From Chloroflexota bacterium (GTDB lineage Bacteria; Chloroflexota; Limnocylindria; Limnocylindrales; CSP1-4), in NCBI GenBank assembly GCA_025935655.1, contig JAICUV010000069.1, positions 1 through 13,773 on the forward strand: a stretch of DNA of 13,773 nucleotides, read 5' to 3'. The position numbers were made by a program, and so were the translations under genes. The number at the start of each line of letters is the position of its first letter. The stretch's first letter is position 1. Positions 4,745 through 10,878 of the stretch are shown here, piece after piece. Under the pieces are notes generated by a model, which worked only from the letters and a program-made list of their open reading frames with translations, was not told the DNA's origin and made no database searches.

Positions 4745-5908
4745 TCAGCGGCTGGCGTCGGCGGGCGCGAGCTCCATGCGGTCCTTGCTCTCCTCGTCGG
4801 GCGTCTCGACCGCGCCCGGATCCTGGGCCACGGGAACGGCCCGATCCTGGAGCCGACCCAGGACCACCTCGATCGCCGCCGCGACGGGCACGGCGACGAG
4901 CGCACCCGGGATGCCCCCGGCGGCCGCTCCCACGAGCAGGCTCAGCGTCACGATCAGCGGCGACAGCCCGATGGTGTTGCGCATGATGACCGGCACCAGC
5001 ACGTTGTTCTCCACGACCTGGATCACGGCGGTGACCGCGACCACGAGCAGCGCGAGCTCCGGGGAGACCGTCGCCGCTGCGAGGACCGCGGGGACGGCGC
5101 CCAGGATCGGGCCCACCAGCGGGATCGCCTCGCACAGGGCGGCGATGAGCCCCAGGAGGAGTGCCGAAGGCACGCCGAGGAGCACATAGGCCGTGCCGCA
5201 CATTACGCCGATCGTCCCCATCAGGATGAGCTGGCCCCGGAACCACATGCCGAGCCGGCCCTCGATCTCGTTCCACGCCCGGCGGACGCCACCGCGCCGG
5301 TCGAGGGGCACGAACGCCAGCGAGTAGCGCTGGAGGCGGGCGTGGCCCACGAGCCAGAAGAACACGAGGGCGAGGACGGCGCCGATCGACGTCAGCACCT
5401 CCGCGAGCGTCAGGCCGATCTGGACGACCTGCTCCGTGCCGGGCGCCGCGGGCCTGAGGTAGCCGCGGGCGGCCTCGGTGAGGGACGTGATGACCTGGCC
5501 CAGCGCGTCCGGCCGGACCCCGGCCGCCCACGCGTCGAGCTCGTCGAGGAACGACGGGAGCTTGTGCATCACCTGCTCGGCCTGGGTGAAGGCGGCCGGG
5601 AGCACGAACACGGCGAACAGGACCACGAGGGCGAAGAAGGCCAGGTAGACCAGCAGGATGACGGGCCCGCGGGGGAGCGGGGTGTGGCTGCGCATCCAGC
5701 CGATGAACGGCTCGAGCGCCGCCGCGAGGAGGACGGCGATGAACGCGAGCCCGATGACGTGGAGCGACGACGAGGCGAGCCACGCGAGCAGCGCGACGAG
5801 GCCGACGCCGATCGCCAGGCCGGCGCCTCGGGCGGTCCAGGAGACGAGGAGACCGCGCATCGCTAGGGTGACGGGCAGGCGGGCGGCATGGCGCGCAGGA
5901 TCCGACAT
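4745..5908 (-). CDS. AI-2E family (PF01594) permease
   Basis: 387 residues from the ATG at 5908. Hydrophobic segments near the N-terminus (GAGLAIGVGLVALLAWL, HVIGLAFIAVLLAAALEPFI) and VILLVYLAFFALVVLFAVFV precede a long soluble stretch (EQVMHKLPSFLDELDAW onward). A C-terminal membrane block follows, with the family signatures EAIPLVGPILGAVPA, VIQVVENNVLVPVIM and GIPGALVAVPVAAAIEVVLG. These are the hallmarks of the AI-2E/YdiK/TqsA family. Members export autoinducer-2 in some species but act as Na+/H+ antiporters or unknown exporters in others, so no quorum-sensing role should be read in. No start has a good ribosome-binding site: GTG at 5953 and ATG at 5860 are alternatives. The polar tail carries an acidic stretch. 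It is divergent from FTR1. Confidence 0.92.
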   Translation of the reverse strand: MSDPARHAARLPVTLAMRGLLVSWTARGAGLAIGVGLVALLAWLASSSLHVIGLAFIAVLLAAALEPFIGWMRSHTPLPRGPVILLVYLAFFALVVLFAVFVLPAAFTQAEQVMHKLPSFLDELDAWAAGVRPDALGQVITSLTEAARGYLRPAAPGTEQVVQIGLTLAEVLTSIGAVLALVFFWLVGHARLQRYSLAFVPLDRRGGVRRAWNEIEGRLGMWFRGQLILMGTIGVMCGTAYVLLGVPSALLLGLIAALCEAIPLVGPILGAVPAVLAAATVSPELALLVVAVTAVIQVVENNVLVPVIMRNTIGLSPLIVTLSLLVGAAAGGIPGALVAVPVAAAIEVVLGRLQDRAVPVAQDPGAVETPDEESKDRMELAPADASR

Positions 5909-6011
5909 CGCGCGTCGCAGGATCGACGGCGTGGAGCCCCGATGTGATTGCACGCGCGTGCCAGCTCACGAGCTCGGTATGGGGCAGGATCAGGGGTCCC
6001 TGCAGCCATGG

Positions 6012-6027
6012 GTCAAGCCACCTTGAC
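6012..6027. promoter_or_regulatory. Inverted repeat GTCAAG-N4-CTTGAC over the FTR1 -35
   Basis: Perfect 6-bp arms with a CCAC spacer. Its right arm overlaps the FTR1 -35 hexamer (6023-6028). The left arm read on the minus strand gives TTGACC, so it may be either an operator or two back-to-back -35 elements for FTR1 and the AI-2E permease. Confidence 0.5.
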
Positions 6028-6051
6028 ACTCTCGGACGGCCACCCTACCAT
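6023..6051 (+). promoter_or_regulatory. Sigma70-type promoter of the FTR1 gene
   Basis: TTGACA at 6023-6028, exactly 17 bp, then TACCAT at 6046-6051. Transcription would start near 6058. This excludes the in-frame upstream starts at 5948 and 6008 and leaves a leader of nearly 60 nt before the TTG at 6116. Confidence 0.65.
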
Positions 6052-6115
6052 CGCGCCAATCGCTTCCCACCAGGGCGTCCCTCGCCCCGAACCTGCTGGA
6101 CTGGAGCAACTTCCC

Positions 6116-7012
6116 TTGGACGTCGGCTCGTTTACGAGTGGCCTGCTGACCGGACTCCGCGAAGGCGTCGAGGCCGCGCTGATCGTCAGCATCATCCTCG
6201 CCTACCTCGCGAAGACCGGGAACCGGCACCACTTCGGCCGGATCTGGCTGGGGACCGCCCTCGCCGTCGCGCTGAGCCTCACCCTGGGCGCGATCCTGTT
6301 CTTCACCGTCGGCAGCTTCCAGGAGCCGTACGAGCAGATCTTCGAGGGGCTGACGATGCTGCTCGCGGCGGCGGTCGTCACGTGGATGCTGTTCTGGATG
6401 CGGCGCCAGTCCGCGTCGGTCAAGAGCGAGCTCCAGGTCGCCGTCGACCGCGCGCTGGGCGAGGGGACGGTGTTCGGGCTCACGGTGCTGGCGTTCACGG
6501 CCGTCATCCGGGAGGGCCTCGAGACCGCGCTGTTCCTGGTCGGCCAGGCGACGTCCGCCGACGACGGCGCGCTCGCGGTGTTCCTGGGCGCCCTCGTGGG
6601 GCTCGGGATCGCGGTGCTGCTCGGCATCGGCTTCTACCGCGGCGCACGGGTCATCAACCTGCGCACGTTCTTCCGCTGGACGGGCATCGCGCTGATCTTC
6701 ATCGCCGCGGGGCTGCTGTCCAAGGCGGTCCACGAGTTCATCGAGATCGGCTGGATCAGCATCGGCACGCAGCCCCTGTTCGACGCCTCCGCCGTGCTGC
6801 CCCACGAGGCCGCCGACGGCGCCGCCGGCGGGCTCGTGCTGCTGGTCGGCCAGTTCCTGCGGGCCCTGTTCGGGTACTCCTCGCAGCCCGAGGTCACCAC
6901 GTTCGTCGTGTGGCTCAGCTACGTGGTGATCGTGCTGTTCCTGGTCCTCCGCCCCGTCAAGCCGCAGATTGCCCAGCCGGCGCCCGCCGCCGGGGCGAGC
7001 CCCGCGTCGTGA
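6116..7012 (+). CDS. FTR1 family iron permease
   Basis: High-affinity iron permease of the FTR1/EfeU family, expected to move Fe(III) across the cytoplasmic membrane. 298 residues from the proposed TTG start. The two signature iron-binding motifs are present: R15-E-G-V-E19 in GLREGVEAALIV and R132-E-G-L-E136 in VIREGLETALFL. About seven hydrophobic spans are visible. The N-terminus MDVGSFTSGLLTGLREG matches the family, whose first REGxE motif lies within about 20 residues of the start. GGAG (6103-6106) lies 9 nt before the TTG, and a promoter at 6023-6051 excludes longer versions. The GC-rich tail (PQIAQPAPAAG) is poorly conserved. EfeO and EfeB are not adjacent. The stop overlaps the SIMPL gene start. 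Confidence 0.95.
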   Translation: MDVGSFTSGLLTGLREGVEAALIVSIILAYLAKTGNRHHFGRIWLGTALAVALSLTLGAILFFTVGSFQEPYEQIFEGLTMLLAAAVVTWMLFWMRRQSASVKSELQVAVDRALGEGTVFGLTVLAFTAVIREGLETALFLVGQATSADDGALAVFLGALVGLGIAVLLGIGFYRGARVINLRTFFRWTGIALIFIAAGLLSKAVHEFIEIGWISIGTQPLFDASAVLPHEAADGAAGGLVLLVGQFLRALFGYSSQPEVTTFVVWLSYVVIVLFLVLRPVKPQIAQPAPAAGASPAS

Positions 7013-7671
7013 CCGATCCCACCCGGGACCTGCCCGTCGCGCGGGTCTCCGTCACCGGGACGGGCCGCGTCGAGCGGGCCGCCGACCTGGCCCGGGCGAC
7101 CTTCGTCGTCGAGGGGCGGCGTCCCTCCGCGGCGGACGCCCGGTCCGTTGCGGCCGGGCTCGCGAACAGCGTCCTCGTGGCACTCGGGGCGGTGGGGATC
7201 CCGGCGCCGGACATGCGCACCGCGGGCATCGACGTCTCGCCCGAGTGGGATCACGAGGGCAATCGACCGGTCCGCAAGGGGTTCACGGTCACGAACCGGA
7301 TCGCGGTGGTGATCCGGGACCTGGAGCTCGTCGGCGCCGTGCTGGACGCGGGCCTCGAGGCCGGCGCCACGGGGCTCGACGCGGTCTCGTTCCAGCTCGC
7401 GGACTCGACCGCGGACGCGGCCGCGGCGCGCCGACTGGCCGTCGCCGATGCACGCGCACGGGCGCAGACCATCGCCGAGGCGGCGGGGACGACGCTCGGA
7501 CCGCTCGTCGCGATCTCCGAGGGGACCGCGGCCGGCCCGCTCGGGCGACCCGAGCTGCGCCTGACCGCCATGTCCGACGCCGCGTACGCCATGACGCCCG
7601 TGATGCCCGGCACCATCGAGGTCACGGTGACCGTCACCGCCGAGTGGACGCTCGCGGCCGCCCCCGGCTGA
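7009..7671 (+). CDS. SIMPL domain-containing protein (DUF541)
   Basis: 220 residues. The beginning VARVSVTGTGRVERAADLARATFVVEG, the central strand FTVTNRIAVVIRDLELVGAVLDAGLEAGATGLDAVSFQL, the AAARRLAVADARARAQTIAEAAG helix and a C-terminal beta strand (EVTVTVTAEW) are the classic layout of the SIMPL/DUF541 family (BP26/Omp28, YggE). Members form ring assemblies and are linked to oxidative-stress resistance, but biochemistry is unclear. Unlike YggE and Omp28 it has no signal peptide, so it should be cytoplasmic. The GTG start overlaps the FTR1 TGA (GTGA, 7009-7012), there is no clear ribosome-binding site, and translational coupling is likely. Its stop abuts that of the convergent dehydrogenase gene. 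Confidence 0.9.
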   Translation: MTDPTRDLPVARVSVTGTGRVERAADLARATFVVEGRRPSAADARSVAAGLANSVLVALGAVGIPAPDMRTAGIDVSPEWDHEGNRPVRKGFTVTNRIAVVIRDLELVGAVLDAGLEAGATGLDAVSFQLADSTADAAAARRLAVADARARAQTIAEAAGTTLGPLVAISEGTAAGPLGRPELRLTAMSDAAYAMTPVMPGTIEVTVTVTAEWTLAAAPG

Positions 7672-7677
7672 TCAGCC
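7666..7677. terminator. GGCTGATCAGCC palindrome holding two opposing stop codons
   Basis: Perfect 12-bp palindrome whose centre TGA|TCA is the stop codon of the SIMPL gene (7669-7671) and, on the other strand, of the dehydrogenase gene (7672-7674). No spacer separates the genes. It could be a short GATC-loop hairpin; it is the only candidate terminator for either transcript here. Confidence 0.45.
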
Positions 7678-8985
7678 CGCGGGGACCAGCCGCAGCAGCG
7701 CCCCGCCAGCCACGTCCGTGAGCCAGATCTCGCCGTCCTCGTCGGTCCCGATCGAGCTGATGTTGCGGCCGGTCTCCGCCAGGACGATCGGCGCCTGTGC
7801 GCCGTCGAGCCCGGCGTCGAGCGCCCACAGCGTCCCGCTGCAGTAGTCCGAGAACAGGTACGCGCCGCGCAGGGCCGGGATTGCGTCGCCCCGGTAGACC
7901 ACGCCGCCGATGACGGAGCAGCCGTCGGCGTGCGGGTACTCGGCCACGGGCATCGTCACGCCGCCCTCCACGCAGCCGGCGGCGCGGTCGTAGCAGTGAC
8001 GACCCTCCCAGCGCCGCCAGCCGAAGTCCAGGCCGCTCGCGCCCGCCCGGGCCACGTCGACCTCCTCCCACCGGTCCTGGCCCACGTCGCCGATCCACAG
8101 GTCGCCGGTCTCGAGGTCGACGCTGTCGCGGAACGGGTTGCGCAGCCCGTAGTGGAGGATCTCCCCTCGGGCGCCCGTGCGTCCCACGAACGGGTTGTCC
8201 GCGGGGATGGAGTAGGGGACGCCCGCCGGCGCGCCCAGGACGTCGATCCGCAGGATCTTGCCCAGGATCGTGCCGAGGTCGCTCGCCCGGTTCTCGGGGT
8301 CGCCGCCCGCGCCGCCGTCGCCCAGCGCGATCAGCAGCATCCCGTCGGCGTCGAAGCCGATCCAGCCCCCGTTGTGGTTGGGGTACGGCTGCCGCTGGGT
8401 GAGGATCACGCGCTCGCTGGACCGGTCGAGGCGATCGGGATCCGCCGGGTCGACGGTGAACGCGGCGACCGTCGTGTCGCCCTTCGCGTCCGAGTAGTGG
8501 ACGAAGACCTCGGGCCGCTGGGGGCCGAAGCCGGGCGGGAAGGCGAGGCCCAGGAGGCCGCGCTCGTTGTCCGCGGTCGTCCGGTCGGAGAGGTCCACGA
8601 ACGGCGTCGGGAGGAGCGTCCCGTCCCGGACGATGCGAACGACCCCGTCCTGTTGCGCGACGAACAGCCGGCCGGTGCCGTCGTTGGCCGCGGTGGCGAA
8701 GATGGCGGTCGGGAGGCCGTCGAGGACGGGCTGGACGGCGACGCGCACGCTCGCGAGGTCGGGCCGGTCACCGCTCCCGGCCGCAGGTGCGGAGGGTGAG
8801 CTCGCGGTCGCGGTGGCGATCGGCGCTGATGCCGAGGCCGCGGCCGTGGCCGTGGCCGATGACACGGCAGACGGCACGACCGAGGGCCGCGCCGTGGCGA
8901 CGAGGTCGGGCCCGCAGCCCGCGATGGCGATGATCGCGAGGACGGCGAGCACGGACGCGCGGTGGCGAGGACTGGCGGATCGCAT
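7672..8985 (-). CDS. PQQ-dependent sugar dehydrogenase family lipoprotein
   Basis: 437 residues. The signal peptide SVLAVLAIIAIAGC gives lipidated Cys24, then an Ala/Ser/Thr/Pro linker to about 75. The six-bladed propeller of the soluble glucose dehydrogenase/Yli1/HHIP family follows: GRLFVAQQDGVVRIV (107-119), NERGLLGLAFPPGF (140-153), YPNHNGGWIGFDADGMLLIALGDGG (201-225, with His204 the expected catalytic base), LGKILRIDV (241-249), GLRNPFRDS (280-288) and IGDVGQDRWEEVD (298-310). The likely activity is oxidation of sugar-like alcohols with PQQ, on the outer face of the membrane, but specificity cannot be read. Cys331, 338, 356 and 382 may form disulfides. No pqq synthesis genes are in view. 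Start ATG 8985 is set by the signal peptide. The divergent cupin starts 22 bp away. Confidence 0.93.
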   Translation of the reverse strand: MRSASPRHRASVLAVLAIIAIAGCGPDLVATARPSVVPSAVSSATATAAASASAPIATATASSPSAPAAGSGDRPDLASVRVAVQPVLDGLPTAIFATAANDGTGRLFVAQQDGVVRIVRDGTLLPTPFVDLSDRTTADNERGLLGLAFPPGFGPQRPEVFVHYSDAKGDTTVAAFTVDPADPDRLDRSSERVILTQRQPYPNHNGGWIGFDADGMLLIALGDGGAGGDPENRASDLGTILGKILRIDVLGAPAGVPYSIPADNPFVGRTGARGEILHYGLRNPFRDSVDLETGDLWIGDVGQDRWEEVDVARAGASGLDFGWRRWEGRHCYDRAAGCVEGGVTMPVAEYPHADGCSVIGGVVYRGDAIPALRGAYLFSDYCSGTLWALDAGLDGAQAPIVLAETGRNISSIGTDEDGEIWLTDVAGGALLRLVPAG

Positions 8986-8995
8986 GGTCACCGCG

Positions 8996-9001
8996 TAGCG
9001 T
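8996..9001 (+). promoter_or_regulatory. TAGCGT, candidate -10 for a leaderless cupin transcript
   Basis: A TANNNT hexamer ending exactly 6 nt before the cupin ATG (9008), which has no Shine-Dalgarno. This is the leaderless spacing seen in high-GC bacteria. No convincing -35 is seen, so confidence is limited. Confidence 0.4.
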
Positions 9002-9007
9002 AGCGGC

Positions 9008-9373
9008 ATGGAGACCTTCCCCCTGGCGGGCCTGCTCGACCTCCGCGCCGCGAGCGGCGGGCCGTTCCTGGAGTTCCTGCGCACCGCCGACCTGTCGGCC
9101 GGGCTGTACGTCCTCGAGGCGGGCGCGGTCGACGGCCAGCAGCCGCACACGGAGGACGAGGTCTACGTCATCCTCGCGGGCCGGGCGCGGTTCACGGCGG
9201 GCACGGAGACGCGCGACGTCGGGCCGGGCGACACGATCTTCGTCGCCGCGGAGGTGCCGCACCGCTTCCACGACATCACCGAGGAGCTGCGGATCATCGT
9301 GGTCTTCGGTCCGGCGGAGTACACGGGGGCCACGGGCGCGAGCCGCTGGGACGCGGAGACCGTGGAGGGGTAG
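9008..9373 (+). CDS. Cupin domain protein
   Basis: 121 residues with a single small beta-barrel. GQQPHTEDEVYVILAGRARF is cupin motif 1 (His plus Glu ligands, ending in G) and GPGDTIFVAAEVPHRFHDI is motif 2 (PxxxxH type with His-Arg-Phe-His). The usual metal ligands are therefore present: one His and a Glu in motif 1 and His in motif 2, although the H-x-H of textbook motif 1 is reduced to one His followed by acidic residues. The C-terminal strand LRIIVVFGPAEY closes the barrel. Stand-alone cupins of this size are isomerases, dioxygenases or ligand sensors; no substrate can be assigned. The start ATG has no ribosome-binding site and may be leaderless. It is divergent from the sugar dehydrogenase. 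Confidence 0.92.
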   Translation: METFPLAGLLDLRAASGGPFLEFLRTADLSAGLYVLEAGAVDGQQPHTEDEVYVILAGRARFTAGTETRDVGPGDTIFVAAEVPHRFHDITEELRIIVVFGPAEYTGATGASRWDAETVEG

Positions 9374-9375
9374 CC

Positions 9376-9430
9376 GCTGACGCTCGGCCGGCGGCGCGCG
9401 CCCGGCGGCCGCCCGGGCGGCGCGGTCAGC
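9376..9430. terminator. Bidirectional terminator region between cupin and DUF72 genes
   Basis: Outer arms GCTGAC (9376-9381) and GTCAGC (9425-9430) enclose a perfect GCCGCCCGGGCGGC palindrome (9408-9421). It lies between convergent stops, overlaps the DUF72 stop, and could serve both transcripts. Confidence 0.5.
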
Positions 9431-10178
9431 CCGTCGCGCGGAGCCGTTCGACGCGAGCGGCGAAGCCCTCGGCGCGCAGCGCGCTGGTGCCGTCCTCGTC
9501 GTGCCGGAACAGGACGTACGCGTCCAGCCCGTCGTCGAGGAACGGGACGAGGCGGCGCGCCCACGCGTCCAGCTCGGCGTCCGTGTACGAGGCGCGCCGC
9601 AGGCGCAGGTAGAGGAACGGGCCGGTCCGGCGGATGTCCGGCGTCTCCTCCTGGTCGTCGAGGTCTGTCGTGCACAGGACTGCGGCGGCGGCGCGAAGCG
9701 CCGCGAACGTCTCGTCCGCGGTCCAGGACGGGTGCTGCGCCTCGAGCACGAGCGGGATGGAGCGCGGCCACGCGGTCAGCAGGCCGAGCAGGCGCTCGTC
9801 GTTGCGCGGGATCTCGTTGCCCACCCGGAACAGGACGGCGCCGAGGCGCGCACCGAACGCCGGCAGGAACTCCGTGAGCCACGCCACGGAGCCCGCCGGG
9901 TCGTCGCCGTAGAGCGCGCGGACGCTCGCGCCGCGCTGCGCCTTGACGATGAACCGGAAGTCGTCGGGCACGGCGGCGACCCAGCCGCGGATCCGGTCCT
10001 CCTTCGGGCGCGCGTAGAACGTGTTGTTGAGCTCGCACGCGGGCAGCCGCGACGCGTAGTGGGGGAGCAGCGCCCCCGAGCGCAGGCCCGGCGGATAGAA
10101 CAGCGGCGACCAGGCGGCGTAGGAGAAGCCACTCGTGCCGGCGAGGACGCGACCGGGCACGCGTGCCGGATCCGTCAC
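9426..10178 (-). CDS. DUF72 (YecE-like) family protein
   Basis: 250 residues with a TIM-barrel-type layout. Family markers are GTSGFSYAAWSPLFYPPG near the N-terminus, ELNNTFYARP, DDFRFIVKAQR, LVLEAQHPSW and the C-terminal DAYVLFRHDEDG, each at the expected order and spacing. DUF72 proteins are widespread and resemble sugar-phosphate isomerase-like barrels, but no reaction has been agreed. Residues D/E, R and H in these motifs suggest a metal-free or metal-dependent active site, without proof. Start GTG at 10178 has no clear ribosome-binding site and lies only 7 nt after the MarR stop, so it is read as the second gene of a marR-DUF72 operon and would be co-expressed with the regulator. Confidence 0.93.
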   Translation of the reverse strand: MTDPARVPGRVLAGTSGFSYAAWSPLFYPPGLRSGALLPHYASRLPACELNNTFYARPKEDRIRGWVAAVPDDFRFIVKAQRGASVRALYGDDPAGSVAWLTEFLPAFGARLGAVLFRVGNEIPRNDERLLGLLTAWPRSIPLVLEAQHPSWTADETFAALRAAAAVLCTTDLDDQEETPDIRRTGPFLYLRLRRASYTDAELDAWARRLVPFLDDGLDAYVLFRHDEDGTSALRAEGFAARVERLRATG

Positions 10179-10185
10179 CGGGCGG

Positions 10186-10737
10186 TCAGGCCTGGCCGGT
10201 CCCGGGGGCGCACTCCTGCTCGGTGCCCGTCGGGCCGCCGAGGTTGGCGATGACCCGGTCCATCGCCCGCTGGACGGCGGCCCGGTCGGCGGGATCCACG
10301 ACGTCGAGGAACAGCCGGCCCACGCCGTCGAGGTGGGTCGCGGACGCGGCCCGCAGGCGCTCGTGGCCGGCCGGCGTCAGCGCGGCCTCGGCGCCGCGCG
10401 CGTCGGTGGAGCACTGGGTCCGCTCGACCATGCCCGCGGCGACGAGCCGGTCCACGAGCCGCGTGATGCCCGAGCGCGAGAGCAGCACGCGGTCCGCGAG
10501 CACGCTCATCCGCAGCCGGCGTCCGGGGGCGTTGACGAGCTGGAGCATCGCGTCGTACTCGGCGAGCGAGAGGTGGTGCGCGGCCTGCAGCTCCTCGTCC
10601 ATCGTGCGCGTGAGGCGCGCGTGCGCATGGATGAGGCTGCGCCACGCGTCGAGGCGCGGGTCATCGGCCGCGACGGGTGTCGCCGCGTGGGTCGCGGGAC
10701 CGGTCGTGTGCCGGCCGCCGGCGAGCTCGGTGGTCAT
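10186..10737 (-). CDS. MarR family transcriptional regulator
   Basis: 183 residues. A winged helix-turn-helix is clear at about 55-125: LSLAEYDAMLQLVNAPGRRL, MSVLADRVLLSRSGITRLVDRL (recognition helix) and VERTQCSTDARGAEAALTPAG (wing, with D-x-R). Flanking N- and C-terminal helices (LIHAHARLTRTMDEEL; AAVQRAMDRVIANLGG) form the dimer interface. MarR proteins usually bind palindromes over their own divergent promoter and are released by phenolic, lipophilic or oxidant ligands. The intergenic region has two GTTG-N6-CAAC sites, one on the shared -35, supporting autoregulation and control of yceI. A lone Cys (ERTQCS) sits in the wing, and a second Cys near the C-terminus. The gene is probably leaderless. 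It is co-directional with DUF72. Confidence 0.95.
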   Translation of the reverse strand: MTTELAGGRHTTGPATHAATPVAADDPRLDAWRSLIHAHARLTRTMDEELQAAHHLSLAEYDAMLQLVNAPGRRLRMSVLADRVLLSRSGITRLVDRLVAAGMVERTQCSTDARGAEAALTPAGHERLRAASATHLDGVGRLFLDVVDPADRAAVQRAMDRVIANLGGPTGTEQECAPGTGQA

Positions 10738-10743
10738 GGCGCC

Positions 10744-10773
10744 ATCCTAGCGCATCGGCGATGTAGTTGACAA
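10744..10773 (-). promoter_or_regulatory. marR promoter, leaderless
   Basis: Minus-strand -35 TTGTCA (10768-10773), 18-bp spacer, -10 TAGGAT (10744-10749), then 6 nt (GGCGCC) to the ATG at 10737. Transcription should begin at the A of the start codon, and there is no Shine-Dalgarno. The -35 overlaps operator site 1 and the yceI -35. Confidence 0.65.
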
Positions 10774-10779
10774 TGCAAC
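10766..10779. promoter_or_regulatory. MarR operator candidate 1 (GTTG-N6-CAAC)
   Basis: GTTG ACAATG CAAC, a perfect 4+4 half-site palindrome covering the -35 elements of both divergent promoters. Binding here would block marR and yceI together. Confidence 0.6.
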
Positions 10780-10795
10780 GACCCGCTGATATTGT
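10767..10795 (+). promoter_or_regulatory. yceI promoter
   Basis: TTGACA (10767-10772), 17-bp spacer, TATTGT (10790-10795); transcription start expected near 10802. The leader is about 77 nt. It is the best sigma70-like promoter in the window and is flanked by both operator candidates. Confidence 0.7.
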
Positions 10796-10807
10796 TGCGC
10801 AATCAAC
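10794..10807. promoter_or_regulatory. MarR operator candidate 2 (GTTG-N6-CAAC)
   Basis: GTTG CGCAAT CAAC, same half-sites and spacing as site 1, centred 28 bp away, overlapping the yceI -10 and start point. The two sites together form an imperfect inverted repeat with 9-bp outer arms TGTAGTTGA/TCAACTACA. Confidence 0.6.
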
Positions 10808-10878
10808 TACATGACCGCCGCCCGATCGCCGCGGCAGCCCCGCGAACCCTCGCGACCCTGGTCTGGGAGGACCGACAC

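Noticed and set aside
4745..5908. Quorum-sensing role for the AI-2E family permease
   Set aside because: The family name is historical; no luxS or autoinducer gene is seen, and many members transport ions or unknown substrates.
4659..6029. 456-residue open frame overlapping the AI-2E permease in another frame
   Set aside because: Arg/Pro-rich, no membrane spans, covers the tandem repeat; the AI-2E reading has all family signatures.
5944..7008. N-terminal extension of the SIMPL frame back to 5944, and of FTR1 back to 5948
   Set aside because: The first is a shadow of FTR1. The second contains the FTR1 promoter and extends past the conserved N-terminus.
7930..8799. 289-residue plus-strand frame inside the sugar dehydrogenase gene
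   Set aside because: No family features; the opposite strand encodes a full lipoprotein propeller with catalytic motif.
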